Both the position numbers and the translations under genes were made by a program. From NCBI RefSeq assembly GCF_040954835.1, contig NC_090698.1, positions 2,540,501 to 2,604,500 of the forward strand: a stretch of DNA of 64,000 nt, given 5' to 3'. Below the pieces are notes generated by a model that was not told the origin of the DNA, ran no database searches, and saw only the letters and a program-made list of their open reading frames with translations. The DNA is from Lepisosteus oculatus (taxonomy: Eukaryota > Chordata > Actinopteri > Semionotiformes > Lepisosteidae). Shown here one piece after another: positions 12,202-23,039 of the stretch (within the stretch, counting starts at the first letter, position 1; each line of letters opens with the position of its first letter).

Positions 12202-14371
12202 AACAAATCGTGGAAGAAACTGAAGACCGTGGTGCACTGGTCGCCTTTCGTCGTGTCCTTCAAGAAGCGCTACCCCTGGGTGCAGCTGGCTGGCCATGCA
12301 GGTATGAGACCCTCTCGCTGGGGGGGGGGCGGGGGGTGTTGTGGTGGGGGGCTGGGTGAGAACAGCTGGAGTGGGACAATCTGAGAGCAGGTGCACTCAG
12401 TCTATAGAGCAGCACACACAAGAGCCTGGGGCTGGGGGCAGTGGAGAGCCGGCTGGAGGTCTTGACTGTGCCGCTCCTCCTCCGGGCCCAGGGAACTTCA
12501 AGGCGGGCGACTACGGGAAGATCCTGAAGAAGTACTGCGAAGGCGAGCAGCAGTGCCTGACCTACCTGATGAAGGACGAGCTGCGGCGCTTTGTGCCCGG
12601 CTACTACGGCGTGGTGGAGAGGGATGGGGAGTGCTTTAACCAGATGGAGGACCTGCTGGCGGAGTTCGACTCCCCCTCCATCATGGACTGCAAGATGGGT
12701 ACCAGGTGAGCACCCGGCTCCTTGACTTCATTTATGCTCAGCCCGGTCTTTTCCCTGCTCTATGCTGGAAGGTCTTCCGGCGCCACCTAGTGGCCAGGGA
12801 GTGGAACAGCTCGGTATAATGCAGCGCTCACCGGGGGTGTCATGGGAGAGCATGCTCACGCTTGAGGCCCCGCTGTCTCCTTCTGCGCAGGACCTACCTG
12901 GAGGAGGAGCTGGTCAAGGCTCGCGAGAAGCCCAAGCTGAGGCGGGACATGTACGAGAAGATGGTGGCAGTGGACCCCAACGCGCCCACCCCCGAGGAGC
13001 ACGCCCAGCAGGCCGTGCTCAAGCCCCGATACATGCAGTGGAGGGAGACGCTCAGCTCCACTGCCACCCTGGGCTTCCGCATCGAGGGCATCAAGGTGGG
13101 CAGAGCCTGTGCCGGACACCCCACCCACAGCCTGACCCCAGCCTTACCGTAACACTGTTTTAATTCCCCCGCGTGCTTCTGAACCATTGTCTTTAGGACT
13201 TCGTTGGTCAGGAGTAAAACAATTTTGAAACTCCTCCCGCTGGGTAGGAAACAGACTAGTGAGAAGATGGCTGGACACAGTCTCATGCCACTAAAACAGC
13301 TACACTCGCGCTCGCACCCGGGCTCGAGTTAACGGCTCTTCCCCTGACTCTCCGGTTGCAGAAAGCGGACGGCACGTGTAACACGAGCTTCAAGAAGACC
13401 AGGGACAGGCAGCAGGTCGTGCAGGCGCTGGAGGACTTCGTGGACAGGAGCACCCAAGTCCTGGTGAGTGTTTCCCGGGACAAGAGGAGGGGGTTTGGGT
13501 AACGGAAAAGAAAAACGAAAGTAAGAGCAAAGAACGAGAAATGGCCGGGAGCGGCACCAGAGCTCGTGAGGGACGGGCGCCGTGTGGCCCTTCCTGCTCC
13601 AGGGCTCGGGTGCTCAGCCTCGTCTTTGGTCTCTCCCTCTTAGGAAAACTACTTGGAGCAGCTGAAGGAGCTCCAGCTGGCGCTGCAGAAGTCGGAGTTC
13701 TTCAGATGCCACGAGGTAAGCGCAGGGTGTCGTCAGTCTGCCCCGCTGGGCCCTGCCTGGCCGGAGCAGGGCTCCTCTGGTGTGTCAGTGTGTCAGTGTG
13801 TCAGTGTGTCAGTGTGTCAGTGTGTCAGTGTGTCAGTGTGTCAGTGTGTCAGTGTGTCAGTGTGTCAGTGTCCGTCCCAGTTACCCACACGTTCTGTCTG
13901 GACAACGCCTGGCCTCCTCAAGGCCCTCAGCTGGCAGTGCTTCGTAAGTCCCTCGTGCCTCAGCAGTGATACCTGTAAAGTGAGGATAATACTTTGGGGG
14001 TGATGTTTCAGTGTGTAGTTAACTCTCACACTAGCGAACCCCATTTCTCAACACAAAGTGATGATTCGTTCTTGTAGAAACCGCTATCGCTGTGTTTCTG
14101 CCTCCTGTGTTGTGTGCTGGGAATGGCTCGTCTGACTGCCCGTGTCCCGCGCCAGGTGGTGGGCAGCTCGCTGCTGTTCGTGCACGACGGCTCGGGGCGG
14201 GCCCGCGTGTGGATGATCGACTTCGGCAAGACGGTCCGGCTGCCCCCGCCGCAGACGCTGGACCACCGCACGCCCTGGCAGGAGGGCAACCGGGAGGACG
14301 GCTACCTGCGCGGGCTGGACAGCCTCATGGACATCCTGAGTGCCATGGTGGGCCGCGGGCCGCGGGAGTGA
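12202..14371 (+). CDS. itpkc: Inositol-trisphosphate 3-kinase C, 3' exons (calmodulin-binding and kinase domain); 5' end missing
   Basis: This enzyme phosphorylates Ins(1,4,5)P3 to Ins(1,3,4,5)P4 in the cytosol, ending one calcium signal and making another messenger. Six exons are clear: 12202-12301, 12492-12705, 12891-13095, 13362-13463, 13644-13715 and 14156-14371. All have GT-AG borders and consistent phases, giving 302 codons plus TGA. In order they encode the basic calmodulin-binding helix ([18 protein letters not shown]), the IPK-family signature PSIMDCKMG (PxxxDxKxG), the IP3-contact region with KPRYMQWRE, then SSLLFVHD and the metal-binding IDFGK near the C terminus. The N-terminal exon is not in view. 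Paralogue choice (C rather than A or B) rests on adjacent actmap and snrpa, as at human 19q13.2; the kinase sequence alone is less decisive. The tail (GRGPRE) is slightly longer than in human ITPKC. Confidence 0.95.
13782..13871. repeat. 8-bp tandem repeat (TGTGTCAG)n in an itpkc intron
   Basis: About eleven near-perfect copies of the octamer TGTGTCAG lie in the intron between the exons ending 13715 and starting 14156. The low divergence suggests recent expansion and probable length polymorphism. A degenerate relative is at 38195-38495. Confidence 0.95.
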
Positions 14372-15173
14372 GGCGCCTGGGGCGGGAGCTCACCGGAGCG
14401 CCGGCGTCTTTTAACCGTTTTTAATTACGTTTTTTAAAAGCAAAAAAAAGAATTCCCTAAGTGGCCTTAAAACGTCTTTTACCCAGAAGTGGACTGCTCT
14501 GTTTTTACCCTTTTTAAGGCTTTTAAAAACCATTACACTAGAACACTGGAGATATGTACAGTTTTGTTTTGTTTTGTTTTGAATGTATATATTATTTAAT
14601 TTTTTATTGTGAAAGGTTTGTGGTTCTTTTTTTTTTTTTGCCGTATCTGATGCGTAGGCAGGCTTGCGATGGCGAGGGTGCTGTCCTGCGCTCCTCACCG
14701 CCGGTCTCCACCAGCCCCAAGCCCAGAGCCCTTTCCACTACATTTCCTTCTGAACAAACACAGACCTGCTTGACGCCAGGCCTGCCCTTCTGGTGGCAGC
14801 AGTCGGACCCCCAAGGCGCAGCGGGCGGCTCCGATACCGGTGGTCTCTCTGAACGGCACACGAGTCACACTGGATTGAAATGCTGTGCGGTGTGGTCCGG
14901 CGGTCTGGCCGCGGGCTCACTAGGGGACACCCGCCCAGGCGGCACAGAAATCTGGCTGCTACAGGACACGGCTGGGCTGGGCTGGCGATGGCGTGTGTGG
15001 GCAGGCGGGACCCCCTCACCAGCCTGACCAGTGGGACTGGGACCAGGTATTTAGCGTTCAAAGGAAGGCTGACCTTGAGAGCGTTCTTCTCCGTCTGGCC
15101 ACAGACTGTTTCTTTTGAGCCCCCTTGGGTCACGGCAGTCGGGCGTTTCCACTAATCGGAAACTACTCCCGTT

Positions 15174-15179
15174 AATAAA
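15174..15179 (+). terminator. itpkc: Candidate proximal poly(A) signal of itpkc
   Basis: Canonical AATAAA about 0.8 kb after the stop codon. Whether it is used cannot be told from sequence; a second hexamer lies at 17525. Confidence 0.4.
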
Positions 15180-16418
15180 AAAAGAATGAAGGTCCTTAGA
15201 AGCAACAGTGCAGAGCCGACGCGTGGGGGTCCTTCACTCGCTCGGCCCTTCACCTGCTTTCCCAGCAGAGGGCGCCAGCAGCCCAAGTGACGACCTGCTA
15301 CATCTCAGTTCTGCCCCACCCCCACCCCCCCCAGTCTAGATCGGTAAGGTGTGAGTTCTGTACATCTGAGAGCTGGACCTTTCATTTTTTTAACTAGTTA
15401 GGCCTTCGCTCCCGACTGACGCCATTTCAGCTCAGCGGTAGATGAGCATTTCTGTGCTTTTTTCTGGGCAGTTCGGCAGCATTATTCTCGTTTCGTCGAG
15501 TCTGCCATCTGCGCCCCACACTCGAGGATGCGCGATCAGCTTTTGACCAAAATACCCTTTTCATTAAAGTCTTCTGCCGAGGAATAGATCTGGCGTGCTG
15601 ACGCTCGTGGCACGAATGCCGCAGTGACAGAAGGAGAGGTCCGCAGCGCGACGCGGCCCTGTGGCCCTGTGGCCTGCTCCCTGCAGAGCCCCGGGCCTCG
15701 TCTTCCCACTGGGACTCGCCAACGCTCTACCTTAACAAGGCCCGAGCTCCCACATGTACTGTCCTGAACTGCATTGCCTCAATTCATATTTCTCCCGCTT
15801 CCAATATGAGCGAGTGAAGCAGGATGCCAGTTCTCAATGAGAATTTTTTAAAAAGAAAAAGCTTCCCGAGCCAAAAAGTGAAACACCCCCCTGACCCAAA
15901 AAAGTCCCAGAATGCACTTTTGTCATCACAGGCGCTCATGCGTACTCTGAACTGCAGCTTTCCAATTTTGTCTGTAGAGAAACGTTTTTTTTTTTTAACT
16001 GGGTTTATCCTTGTAAATAACCTTTTTGTCAGAGTAGTTTTTTCTTGGGCCCAGACATTTATAAATGCATGTTGTGAGGTCCCTCCTGCCAGCCTGGCTC
16101 TGCTCCTGACTCGCCTCTCAAACATTAGTTGGGGGAGAAGGAGAGGGGGAACACCGTTGGGGACGCACACAACTGAGGGCAAACGTGTTACCAGTAGTTC
16201 TGTGCGTCGCCTTTCTGTTCCCTCTCTGTGTCTTGTAGTACCCAACTTAGCCAAGTGTTTTCAGGACATTTAATCTGCAAAACTCCACAGGTGAAGCCTG
16301 AAGTCAAGTTTCAGAGGAAAACACATAATGGAGACTCTGGTGTGGCCTGCTCTGCTTTATGACTTTGACCGCTATAAAATAGATTAGGTGGGGAGCTACG
16401 TCAGCATGCGTAATCTGC

Positions 16419-16769
16419 AAAGGAACAAGTAATAGGTTTATTCCATGCTGAAGAGAGAAAACACAACGTTTCGGCTGTGAAGCCTTCAGCTGTGAGAAAG
16501 ACAGGGCAGACGGCGAAGATTAAAGAGCACAGAAGATCAAAAGCTGGGAGGAGGCAGGAGGGGCAGAGAGGCCACTGCAAAGTGTAGAGGGGTGAAGAAA
16601 GCTGTGAAGTTGAGACCTGCCTCCTCCTCTCTCCCAGCTTTTGTTCATCTGTGCTCTTTAATCTTTTCTGCCTGCCCTGTCTCGCACCCGAAGAAGACTC
16701 CACAGCCGAAACCTTGTGTTTTCTCTCTTCTCTTTTCAGCAGGGAATAAACCTGTTACTTGTTCCTTTA
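16419..16769. repeat. Fold-back inverted repeat (palindromic MITE-like element)
   Basis: Left arm about 16420-16560 and right arm about 16617-16768 are imperfect reverse complements. The outermost 25 bases match at 24 positions (AAGGAACAAGTAATAGGTTT... against the complement of ...AACCTGTTACTTGTTCCTT), and the match continues through the AAAACACAA/TTTCGGCTGTG block and the AGCTTTTG/GGGAGGAGG block. The spacer is about 55 bp. No clear target duplication was found, so the superfamily is open. Confidence 0.85.
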
Positions 16770-17524
16770 TAAAACGGACCGCTCTGTCATTCCCACGGCA
16801 GAGTTGCAGACTTCACGGGAGACTTCCTTAAAGCTCCCTGCAGCGTGGGCCGGAACTGGGCACTGCCCCCTCTGGGCAGCCAGTGATGATCTCCGGTCTC
16901 CGCTACGTCCAGCTGGAGCTGGCTGTGAAACTCGGCCCTCCCCTTGGGTGGCACAGATGGGTCTTCGCAAAAAAAGTCAGCTCTGGGTTTTATATTTTAT
17001 ATGCCTCTTGAAAAATCATCTACATAAAATCCTCTGGGGACTGGGCCAGGTTGTGTGGAGCTGGAGTTAGTTACTCCAGAGCACAAACTCCTTGCAGGTA
17101 TAATGTGGAGTTTTCGGTATCTATTATATATAGGAATTGGTGTGGGTGGGGGGACGGCAGAGCTGGACTTGTGACTCCTGCCTGGAAAACTGCACCTCGG
17201 CCAGTCTGCGTTGAATTGCCAGCCAAGATAAATCACAAACCTTCCAGACCAGGTCTGAGCCCCCTATAGCAGGAACAGGCTGGATGTGCAGTTCATTGTT
17301 TACAGGAGTTGTTACAAGTGTTATTTTTTTCACCCCATCATGTTCATTTTAACCATTTTACTTATTTATAATGTTTTTTGGAACAATACTGGAATATACA
17401 TGGGCTTCTCATTTTTTTGTGTGTTTTTTCGGTTTTAGTATTTATGTCATACAAGCTATGCAGAGAGATTGTACCACAGAGTCGATTGACATGATCTGTT
17501 CTGTATCGGTAGATTTCCCATCTC

Positions 17525-17530
17525 AATAAA
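17525..17530 (+). terminator. itpkc: Candidate distal poly(A) signal of itpkc
   Basis: AATAAA in CATCTCAATAAACTGG followed by a T-rich and GT-rich stretch (17545-17570), the usual layout of a cleavage site. It lies about 420 bp from the opposing actmap poly(A) signal. Confidence 0.5.
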
Positions 17531-17949
17531 CTGGACCCGAGAGGGTCTTTTTGAACTGGAGTGCTTTGTCCTGCTCATGCATCTGTCAGCTGGCCCTGCA
17601 GGGGACGCTACTGCACACAGCAGGCCTCACTTGTGCAGCTCTTTCAGCTTGTCCTGGACGAGTCCATAATAACTGGTCGGCTGGCTCTAAAATGACGTTG
17701 GCTGAGGTAGCAGGGGGGTGGATAAAAAAAGAAAAAACACCCTTTGACATGAATTCTCTTCAGCTTCAGCCCCGCTTACATACACGAACCTGCACATCGA
17801 CCCCCAGCCTCGGCACACTGGACACGGCCACACACTCCTGGACGCACAGATAATCTATATTCTCTGTGAGCTCCAACAGTGCTGTGATTGGAGAAAGTTT
17901 TACAAGAGTTTGGGGGGATAATGTCTGTCATTTTAAAAGCTTTAACAGT

Positions 17950-17955
17950 TTTATT
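17950..17955 (-). terminator. actmap: Candidate poly(A) signal of actmap
   Basis: Plus-strand TTTATT gives AATAAA on the minus strand, about 155 bases after the actmap stop codon. This implies a very short 3' UTR converging on the itpkc 3' end. Confidence 0.5.
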
Positions 17956-18108
17956 AGGAAAACAAAGCTTGAGAGAAAGAAAGCTTAGGAGCCCCTTGAC
18001 CCAGAACATCATTTGTGCAAGTGTCTGCCGTCTGTGTTGGCAGGTCCTGTCCTTGAGCTGTCCGCCCCAGCCTGGCTTCAGTGCTCAGGCCTGCGGTCTT
18101 AGTCCTGC

Positions 18109-21100
18109 TCAGTGTCTCCGCCAGGCCTCGCCGCTGTGGATTAGCCTGCGCTGCTGTGATTGCTCGGCCCGCTCTGGTCTCTGCCCCGGGACCTCTGGTA
18201 CCTCGGTCTCCGTCTCCCTCTGCGGCCGGAGGTGGGGGCTGCCGCTCACTCCTGGCGCTGCTTGGTCTCTCCTGTGCAGCAGCACCACCTGCCCCGCCAG
18301 CCCGGCGCCCACCCCACCGGGGGGCAGCACGTACCGCGTGCCGTCCTGCGCCCGCTGGGGGTCGAGCTGGCACAGCTGCCCGTTGCTGTCCCGCAGCCTC
18401 TCCAGCGCCCACAGCTGGTAGCGCAGGCTCTTGCCTTGCTTGGCCAGCAGGTGCACCTCCTCCACGCCCTGCCTGGGGAGCCAGGGGGCGCCACTAGCCC
18501 GGGGCAGGAGCAGCCAGGGCAGTTGGGGATCGTGCTGGAGCTGCCCGGTGTCCGTACCTCTCGCCACTCCCAGCAGGACCCCTGCCAACACACACCACAG
18601 CCTCCTCAACATCTACCCCTACCCAGTACACCTGCCCGCGAGGTCCACTTTCGCTTGGCTCACACTGAGCATCTAGCTGGGCCAGTTAGAGGGAAGGGTC
18701 TTCTGCCGTTTGTTCCACACAGTCTCTGAAGCTCTGAATCACTGCAGCAGCAGATCACATGCTTCACTTATCGCAGCTAAACTGAACCAGGTCTTGGGAA
18801 ACGAGCGATTTGCTCGTTGCCTCTACAACAGGCAACAACGTTCCCTCTACAACAGGCAACAACGTTCCCTCTGAAGACTCCTGGTTTAGTGAACCAGCTG
18901 GAAAAGCAGAGTGACCTTGTTATGATTGCAGCAGTGGCCTGAGAGCTCCAGTCTTGGGGGACTGCAGAGCCTGGGGTTCTATTCCATCTCATTACACCTC
19001 AGAACGAGCTCAACTTTAACGGGTCCGATTTTTAACATTTATAAGGAGCCAGCGTTGATTTAAATACCCCAAGAATGCCTGCGAACTCCTGGGGTTTCGG
19101 GGGGGGCTCGGGGCTGGCGCACTGCCCCGCGGCGGCTGCTCTCTCACCTGAGACCACGGCCCAGTGCGCCCGGTGCCCGTTCCGCAGGCACGGCTCGTGG
19201 TTGAAATCCTCATCGTAGCTTCCAGACGTGGGAGTCAAGGAATCCTTCAGGCGGTGCTGCAGAGCTGGGTCACTGGGTCAGTTACGTCCTGACTACTGTC
19301 GAATCTTTGTGGCAACGTGTAAAGGGGATCACCGATCGATGACTGGGCTGGGGTGACTGACATTACAAGGTGCCCACACTTTGGCCACATGCGGTTGGGC
19401 TACGGGGCGCCGTCAGCGGCAGTGGTCGTGCCCAGAGGGGGGCTCTTGCCAGCGAAGGATACGGGACGAGGAGGGGCTGGCCGGCGGCGAGGTGCCCTAT
19501 GACGCGCATCTCATTCTCTCCCCTCAGGCCTCCGCTCAGCAGCTCCGCAGCTCCGCCGTACAGCTCCTCCGCCAGCAGGGCCATGGCCTGGGCTGGGGGG
19601 AGGGAGAGGAGAGGACAGGGGGTGACAGGAGCGGCACCGAGGGCCCAGGGAGGTACCCTGGGAACAAGACCCTACAGCCTTACCCACGGAGCAGCTCTGA
19701 GCTGTTTTTCTAACTGCCCGATTTGAAACTGTAAAAATGTGTTGTCTTCGTTTTGGACACCTGGTGCCCAACGGCACTTCCGTTTGCATCTTCACGGTCT
19801 GTGGGGGCACCTGCCCCCCCTCGGAGATCACACAAGGTCACGAGACCAGACGCGCATGTTGGGAGTCTGCTCAGTGTCGTGCACAGTGTTGTGTCCCCGT
19901 TGGACCGCACCTCCGCTATCAGAGTTGCTCATTTTCACAGCCTTCGGTCCAGCTGCGAGAGTAGTGGACGGTAGGAAATGGGAGAACGGACACTGTGGGT
20001 CAGTCGAGGGGGCGGCTCACCTGAGAACATCTCTCCCTGGGCGGTGTACCCTCTCCCCAGGGCTCGGGCCACGATCTGCTCCAGAGGCAGGGGTGTGGGC
20101 CCCTGCAGGAGGTGCCCGGCCATCCACAGAGCCACCAGCCCACACCTGTGCGGCAAACCCCCACTGTCACCCCGGAAAGAGACACCCCAATGCACGTTCG
20201 CCCCCAAAACCTCACCTCGTCACTAACACACTGCTTCTGCTCCAGCGCAGACTGCAAAGTATCGCAGTCGGCCAACCAGCACAGCGCCCCCCTCTGTCAC
20301 ACTGGTATTCGGACTACGATCTGAGTGGTGCAAGTGCTAAATATTTCTTTCTTCTAACTCAAAATAATTCAGCATATTTAACGTACCCAAACCTCCCTGA
20401 CCAGACACTCATGTCTAAATGTCCACCCAGGCCGGGGGCGAGGAATACTCACTGTGGCCCATCCTGGATCAGCGATGGCACATACTTATTGAACAGCACC
20501 CACTGCAGGTCTCTCCGGAAACTGCAGAAGGAACACATCCTCGTTTCTAATCCGCACATCCAGTAAAAAAAAATACATTCTCCAGCGCAAGTGAAATTGC
20601 ATCTGAAAGAGAAGGGAATGCTGCAGGCCAATATTTATTTTATCTTTAATATTTAAAGTTTAGGGCGGAGCGGTGGCTCTGTGGCTCAGGATCTGCGCCT
20701 GTGACTGGAAGGTTGCCGGTTCAAATCCCGTGGCCAACAGAGGAAACCTACTCTGCTGGGCCCCTGAGCAAGGCCTTTCACCCCAGCTGCTCCAGGAGCG
20801 CTGTACAATGGCTGACCCTGCGCTCTGACCCCCAGCTTCTCTCCCTGTCTGTGTGTCTCATGGAGAGCAAGCTGGGGTCTGCGAAAAGATGAATTCCTAA
20901 TGCAAGAAACTATATAGGGCTAATGAAGAAATATTATTATTATTACATTATCAATACCCATGTGTCTCTAGCAAGCTCAGAAATACGGGATGGCTTTCGC
21001 ATACTCCTGTTTTGCTCAGATCTGTACAGGTCTCAGTCTCCTCCGAATTCTCATCCTTTGAAATCGCGCAGTTTGAGAAAATGGGTTGTGAGTTCGGGCC

Positions 21101-21319
21101 TCTGGGTTTGGCCACAGTCATTCGGGCAGCACTGCTCCCTTCCTACCTGTCCTGTCTCTGCCGGAGAAGCAGCCGGGCCTCCTCGTAGTCTCCCGAGACC
21201 GGGGCCTTTCCTGCGGCGATGGCCTGGTACAGCTTCTTCTTCCCTGGGCAGGCGGGGGCCGGGGGGGGCGGCGGGGGAGCAGGGGGGGGCGGCGGAGCCA
21301 CGAGAGTCGGGGTGCTCAT
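18109..21319 (-). CDS. actmap: Actin maturation protease (ACTMAP, C19orf54 homologue), complete
   Basis: In mammals this cysteine protease removes the N-acetylated Cys or Met from immature actin. Six minus-strand exons join in phase: 21319-21147, 20521-20453, 20145-20021, 19592-19463, 19218-19148 and 18581-18109. The total is 1041 nt, 346 codons plus stop; human is about 350. The N terminus is proline-rich (residues about 9-25) and leads to GKKKLYQAI. The core includes RRDLQWVLF, then PQCGLVALWMAG with the presumed catalytic Cys at residue 82, GYTAQGEMFS, PYDEDFNHEP, and HWAVVSG with the presumed catalytic His at residue 184. The C-terminal part has LLAKQGKSLRYQLWALERLR and RYVLPPGGVGAGLAGQ. 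It continues about 50 residues past the conserved end, rich in Glu, Arg and Gln. The start is the only ATG before the proline tract. Catalytic roles are inferred from the family. Confidence 0.95.
18811..18870. repeat. Two-copy 24-bp tandem duplication
   Basis: A 24-bp unit containing CTACAACAGGCAACAACGTT occurs twice in direct tandem in the last intron of actmap. It is perfect or nearly so, hence a recent small duplication. Confidence 0.8.
20655..20960 (+). mobile_element. tRNA-derived SINE
   Basis: An A-box-like TGGCTCTGTGG (near 20675) and a B box GGTTCAAATCC (20718-20728) form a tRNA-like Pol III promoter. The body includes CCTGAGCAAGGCCTTTCACC and the copy ends in an (ATT)n tail at about 20930-20945. 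It lies in the first coding intron of actmap. The clean B box suggests a relatively young copy. Confidence 0.85.
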
Positions 21320-21341
21320 GGCCGTGATTTCCCTTCAGGGG

Positions 21342-22682
21342 TCTGTGGTGAAGAGCGACCGGACCGGTGAAGGACGCCGACGCAAATACACAAAATGTCT
21401 GCCCGTCTGCAGCCGCGAAACGCGAACGAGCAGTGCGGGGCCCCAGATACAGGCTCGAGGCGAGCAAGGGCTGGCCTGGCTAGTATTGGGGTGGGAGACG
21501 TCTAAGGGAAGCCAGGCTGCTGCTGTCAGTGGTGTTGGTGGACCAGTAGGTGGCGATATTCCCTCTGGACAGGTGTCTCCAAGGCAGTGCCCCAGTATGA
21601 AAGCTGGGGACCCTGTTTGGGAAGAGGTGCTCGTGTCCACCTGAGGTCCTGCCTGATCGGTCAGTAGAGAGAGGACACTGTCCGCAGGGCTGCTCTCCAG
21701 CCTGGCCTCCCTGCAGTTCCTCCTAATGTCCTCTCAGCAGTTTCTCTCTCCTCCGCCTCATCTGTGAATAGTGAGGCAACTGTCTGTCCTGCAGGTGAGT
21801 GCACCTAAATGTTCCTCTGGGGTGGAAAGTGCAGTATAAGTGTCATTAACGACAATGATAATTATCCCATCCTGTTCACGGTGTGGCCCCGCCTTGTGCC
21901 CTGTGCTTCTGTAAAGGACTCCAGGGTTCTGACCCTCATCAAGTTTAAGGTACAGCACCCTTACCTTAAAGCCAACTTCAGTCACCCTTTTCTCATATTG
22001 AACGGTCACTTTAATAATCTTATAAAAGACCACCACTAGCCCTAGCCAGCGGCTGGGATGAAACATACGGAGCGGAAATAAAATTCTTCACAGACTCGCA
22101 AGCGAAGAAGTTTATTCGTGCAGTCCCAGGGAGCACGTGCCCGGACGCAGCTCGCGTGCAGCGCGTCAGGGACAGAGGGGCTCCCCGATTTGGGCAGGGA
22201 TTAAAAATAGACAATAAACAAATGTACCATCACTGGCTAGTTAAATGAAGTTGGAACTTTTGTATTGCTGCACTTTTTAGCTGGTTTAAACAAAACAATT
22301 AAAAAAAACTATTGTTTTCCATTTTGATGTGTGCAATACGGTGAGTTTTACAATCATTGTATAATTAAAAAGGTTTAAGTCAGAATTTGCAAAAATGTAT
22401 ATGAAAAAAACCTGCCACGATCAGCACACCTTCCTTTAAACGTCAGTGGAACTCGTGAAACTGGCTATTTCTGGCCAATCATAAAAGTATTTGCAATTTT
22501 ATTTAAAAAAAAACTTCGCGGGATGCGTCGTCTTTTATAATTACCAAGGTAAATCAACGCGCAACTACAGCTATCTTGGAAACATTTTTATCAAATGCAT
22601 TCCTTCACACACGCAGAAACCGGCCAGAACTGTATTTACTGTCTAATCAATTCTAGGCTTAACGAGCTATCAAATACTTACC
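21342..22682 (-). other. actmap: Probable 5' UTR intron of actmap (exon borders inferred)
   Basis: On the minus strand a strong donor ATGG|GTAAGTA ends a candidate 5' exon at 22682, and an acceptor CTTCACCACAG|A starts the coding-exon leader at 21342, just 22 nt before the ATG at 21319. Joined, they give a leader with an upstream ATG (22685-22683) that terminates after three codons. The intron contains the 5S-derived SINE at 21455-21860. The 5' end of the upstream exon cannot be fixed; it probably begins near 22.8 kb. Confidence 0.4.
21455..21860 (+). mobile_element. 5S-rRNA-derived SINE (SINE3-like), plus strand
   Basis: The head GGCCTGGCTAGTATTGGGGT then GGGAGACG (21472-21500) matches the 5S rRNA internal promoter half. 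The family body with CCAGTAGGTGGCG (about 21543-21555) follows, and the tail has AAAGTGCAGTATAAGTGTCATTAA (about 21825-21850). It lies in the putative 5' intron of actmap. Confidence 0.75.
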
Positions 22683-22898
22683 CATGGAAATCGTCGGGTC
22701 CAAGTCGGGAATATTTTTACTGTGACACCCGGCGTAACACACCGTCAAGTCAAGGCGAATCAAGCCCTCTGTGAAACTGCAGATAATCATTCGTCATTTT
22801 GGCTCTACCCAGCGATTAAAAAGAAAGGCAAAACCAACTCCTTCTTAGCGCCAAAATGGCATCGTAAGCGCGTGTAAGAAGCATGTCGGACAGATTGT

Positions 22899-23032
22899 CC
22901 AATCAGAACTAGAATCAGAGACCGGGTGGGTGGGATATACTGTACATGTGTCCAATCGAGAGCTGCTCTAGCTTTCGCCTCCAATCGCGTTAAGGAACGT
23001 TAACAGGTAGGCGGTGTTTATGGAGTGATTGG
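22899..23032. promoter_or_regulatory. CCAAT-box cluster, putative bidirectional actmap/snrpa promoter
   Basis: Three CCAAT boxes on the plus strand (22899-22903, 22952-22956, 22981-22985) and one reversed (ATTGG 23028-23032) lie between the divergent actmap and snrpa genes, just before a candidate snrpa 5' exon. CCAAT boxes bound by NF-Y are common in TATA-less bidirectional promoters of housekeeping genes. Binding is inferred; only the motifs are seen. Confidence 0.6.
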
Positions 23033-23039
23033 CAGGGAG

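Larger units (their letters stand above)
14372..17560 (+). other. itpkc: 3' UTR / downstream region of itpkc
   Basis: After the TGA there is AT-rich sequence with T-runs and no coding potential. AATAAA occurs at 15174-15179 and 17525-17530, so a short (about 0.8 kb) and a long (about 3.2 kb) 3' UTR are both possible. The long form would include the fold-back repeat at 16419-16769. The stretch 17300-17560 looks like an ordinary mRNA 3' end. Confidence 0.6.

Noticed and set aside
13782-13871. CRISPR-like array
   Set aside because: Contiguous 8-bp tandem repeats with no spacers, in a vertebrate intron.
20660-20735. tRNA gene
   Set aside because: A and B boxes are present but the region cannot form a full cloverleaf and continues into a SINE body with an ATT tail.
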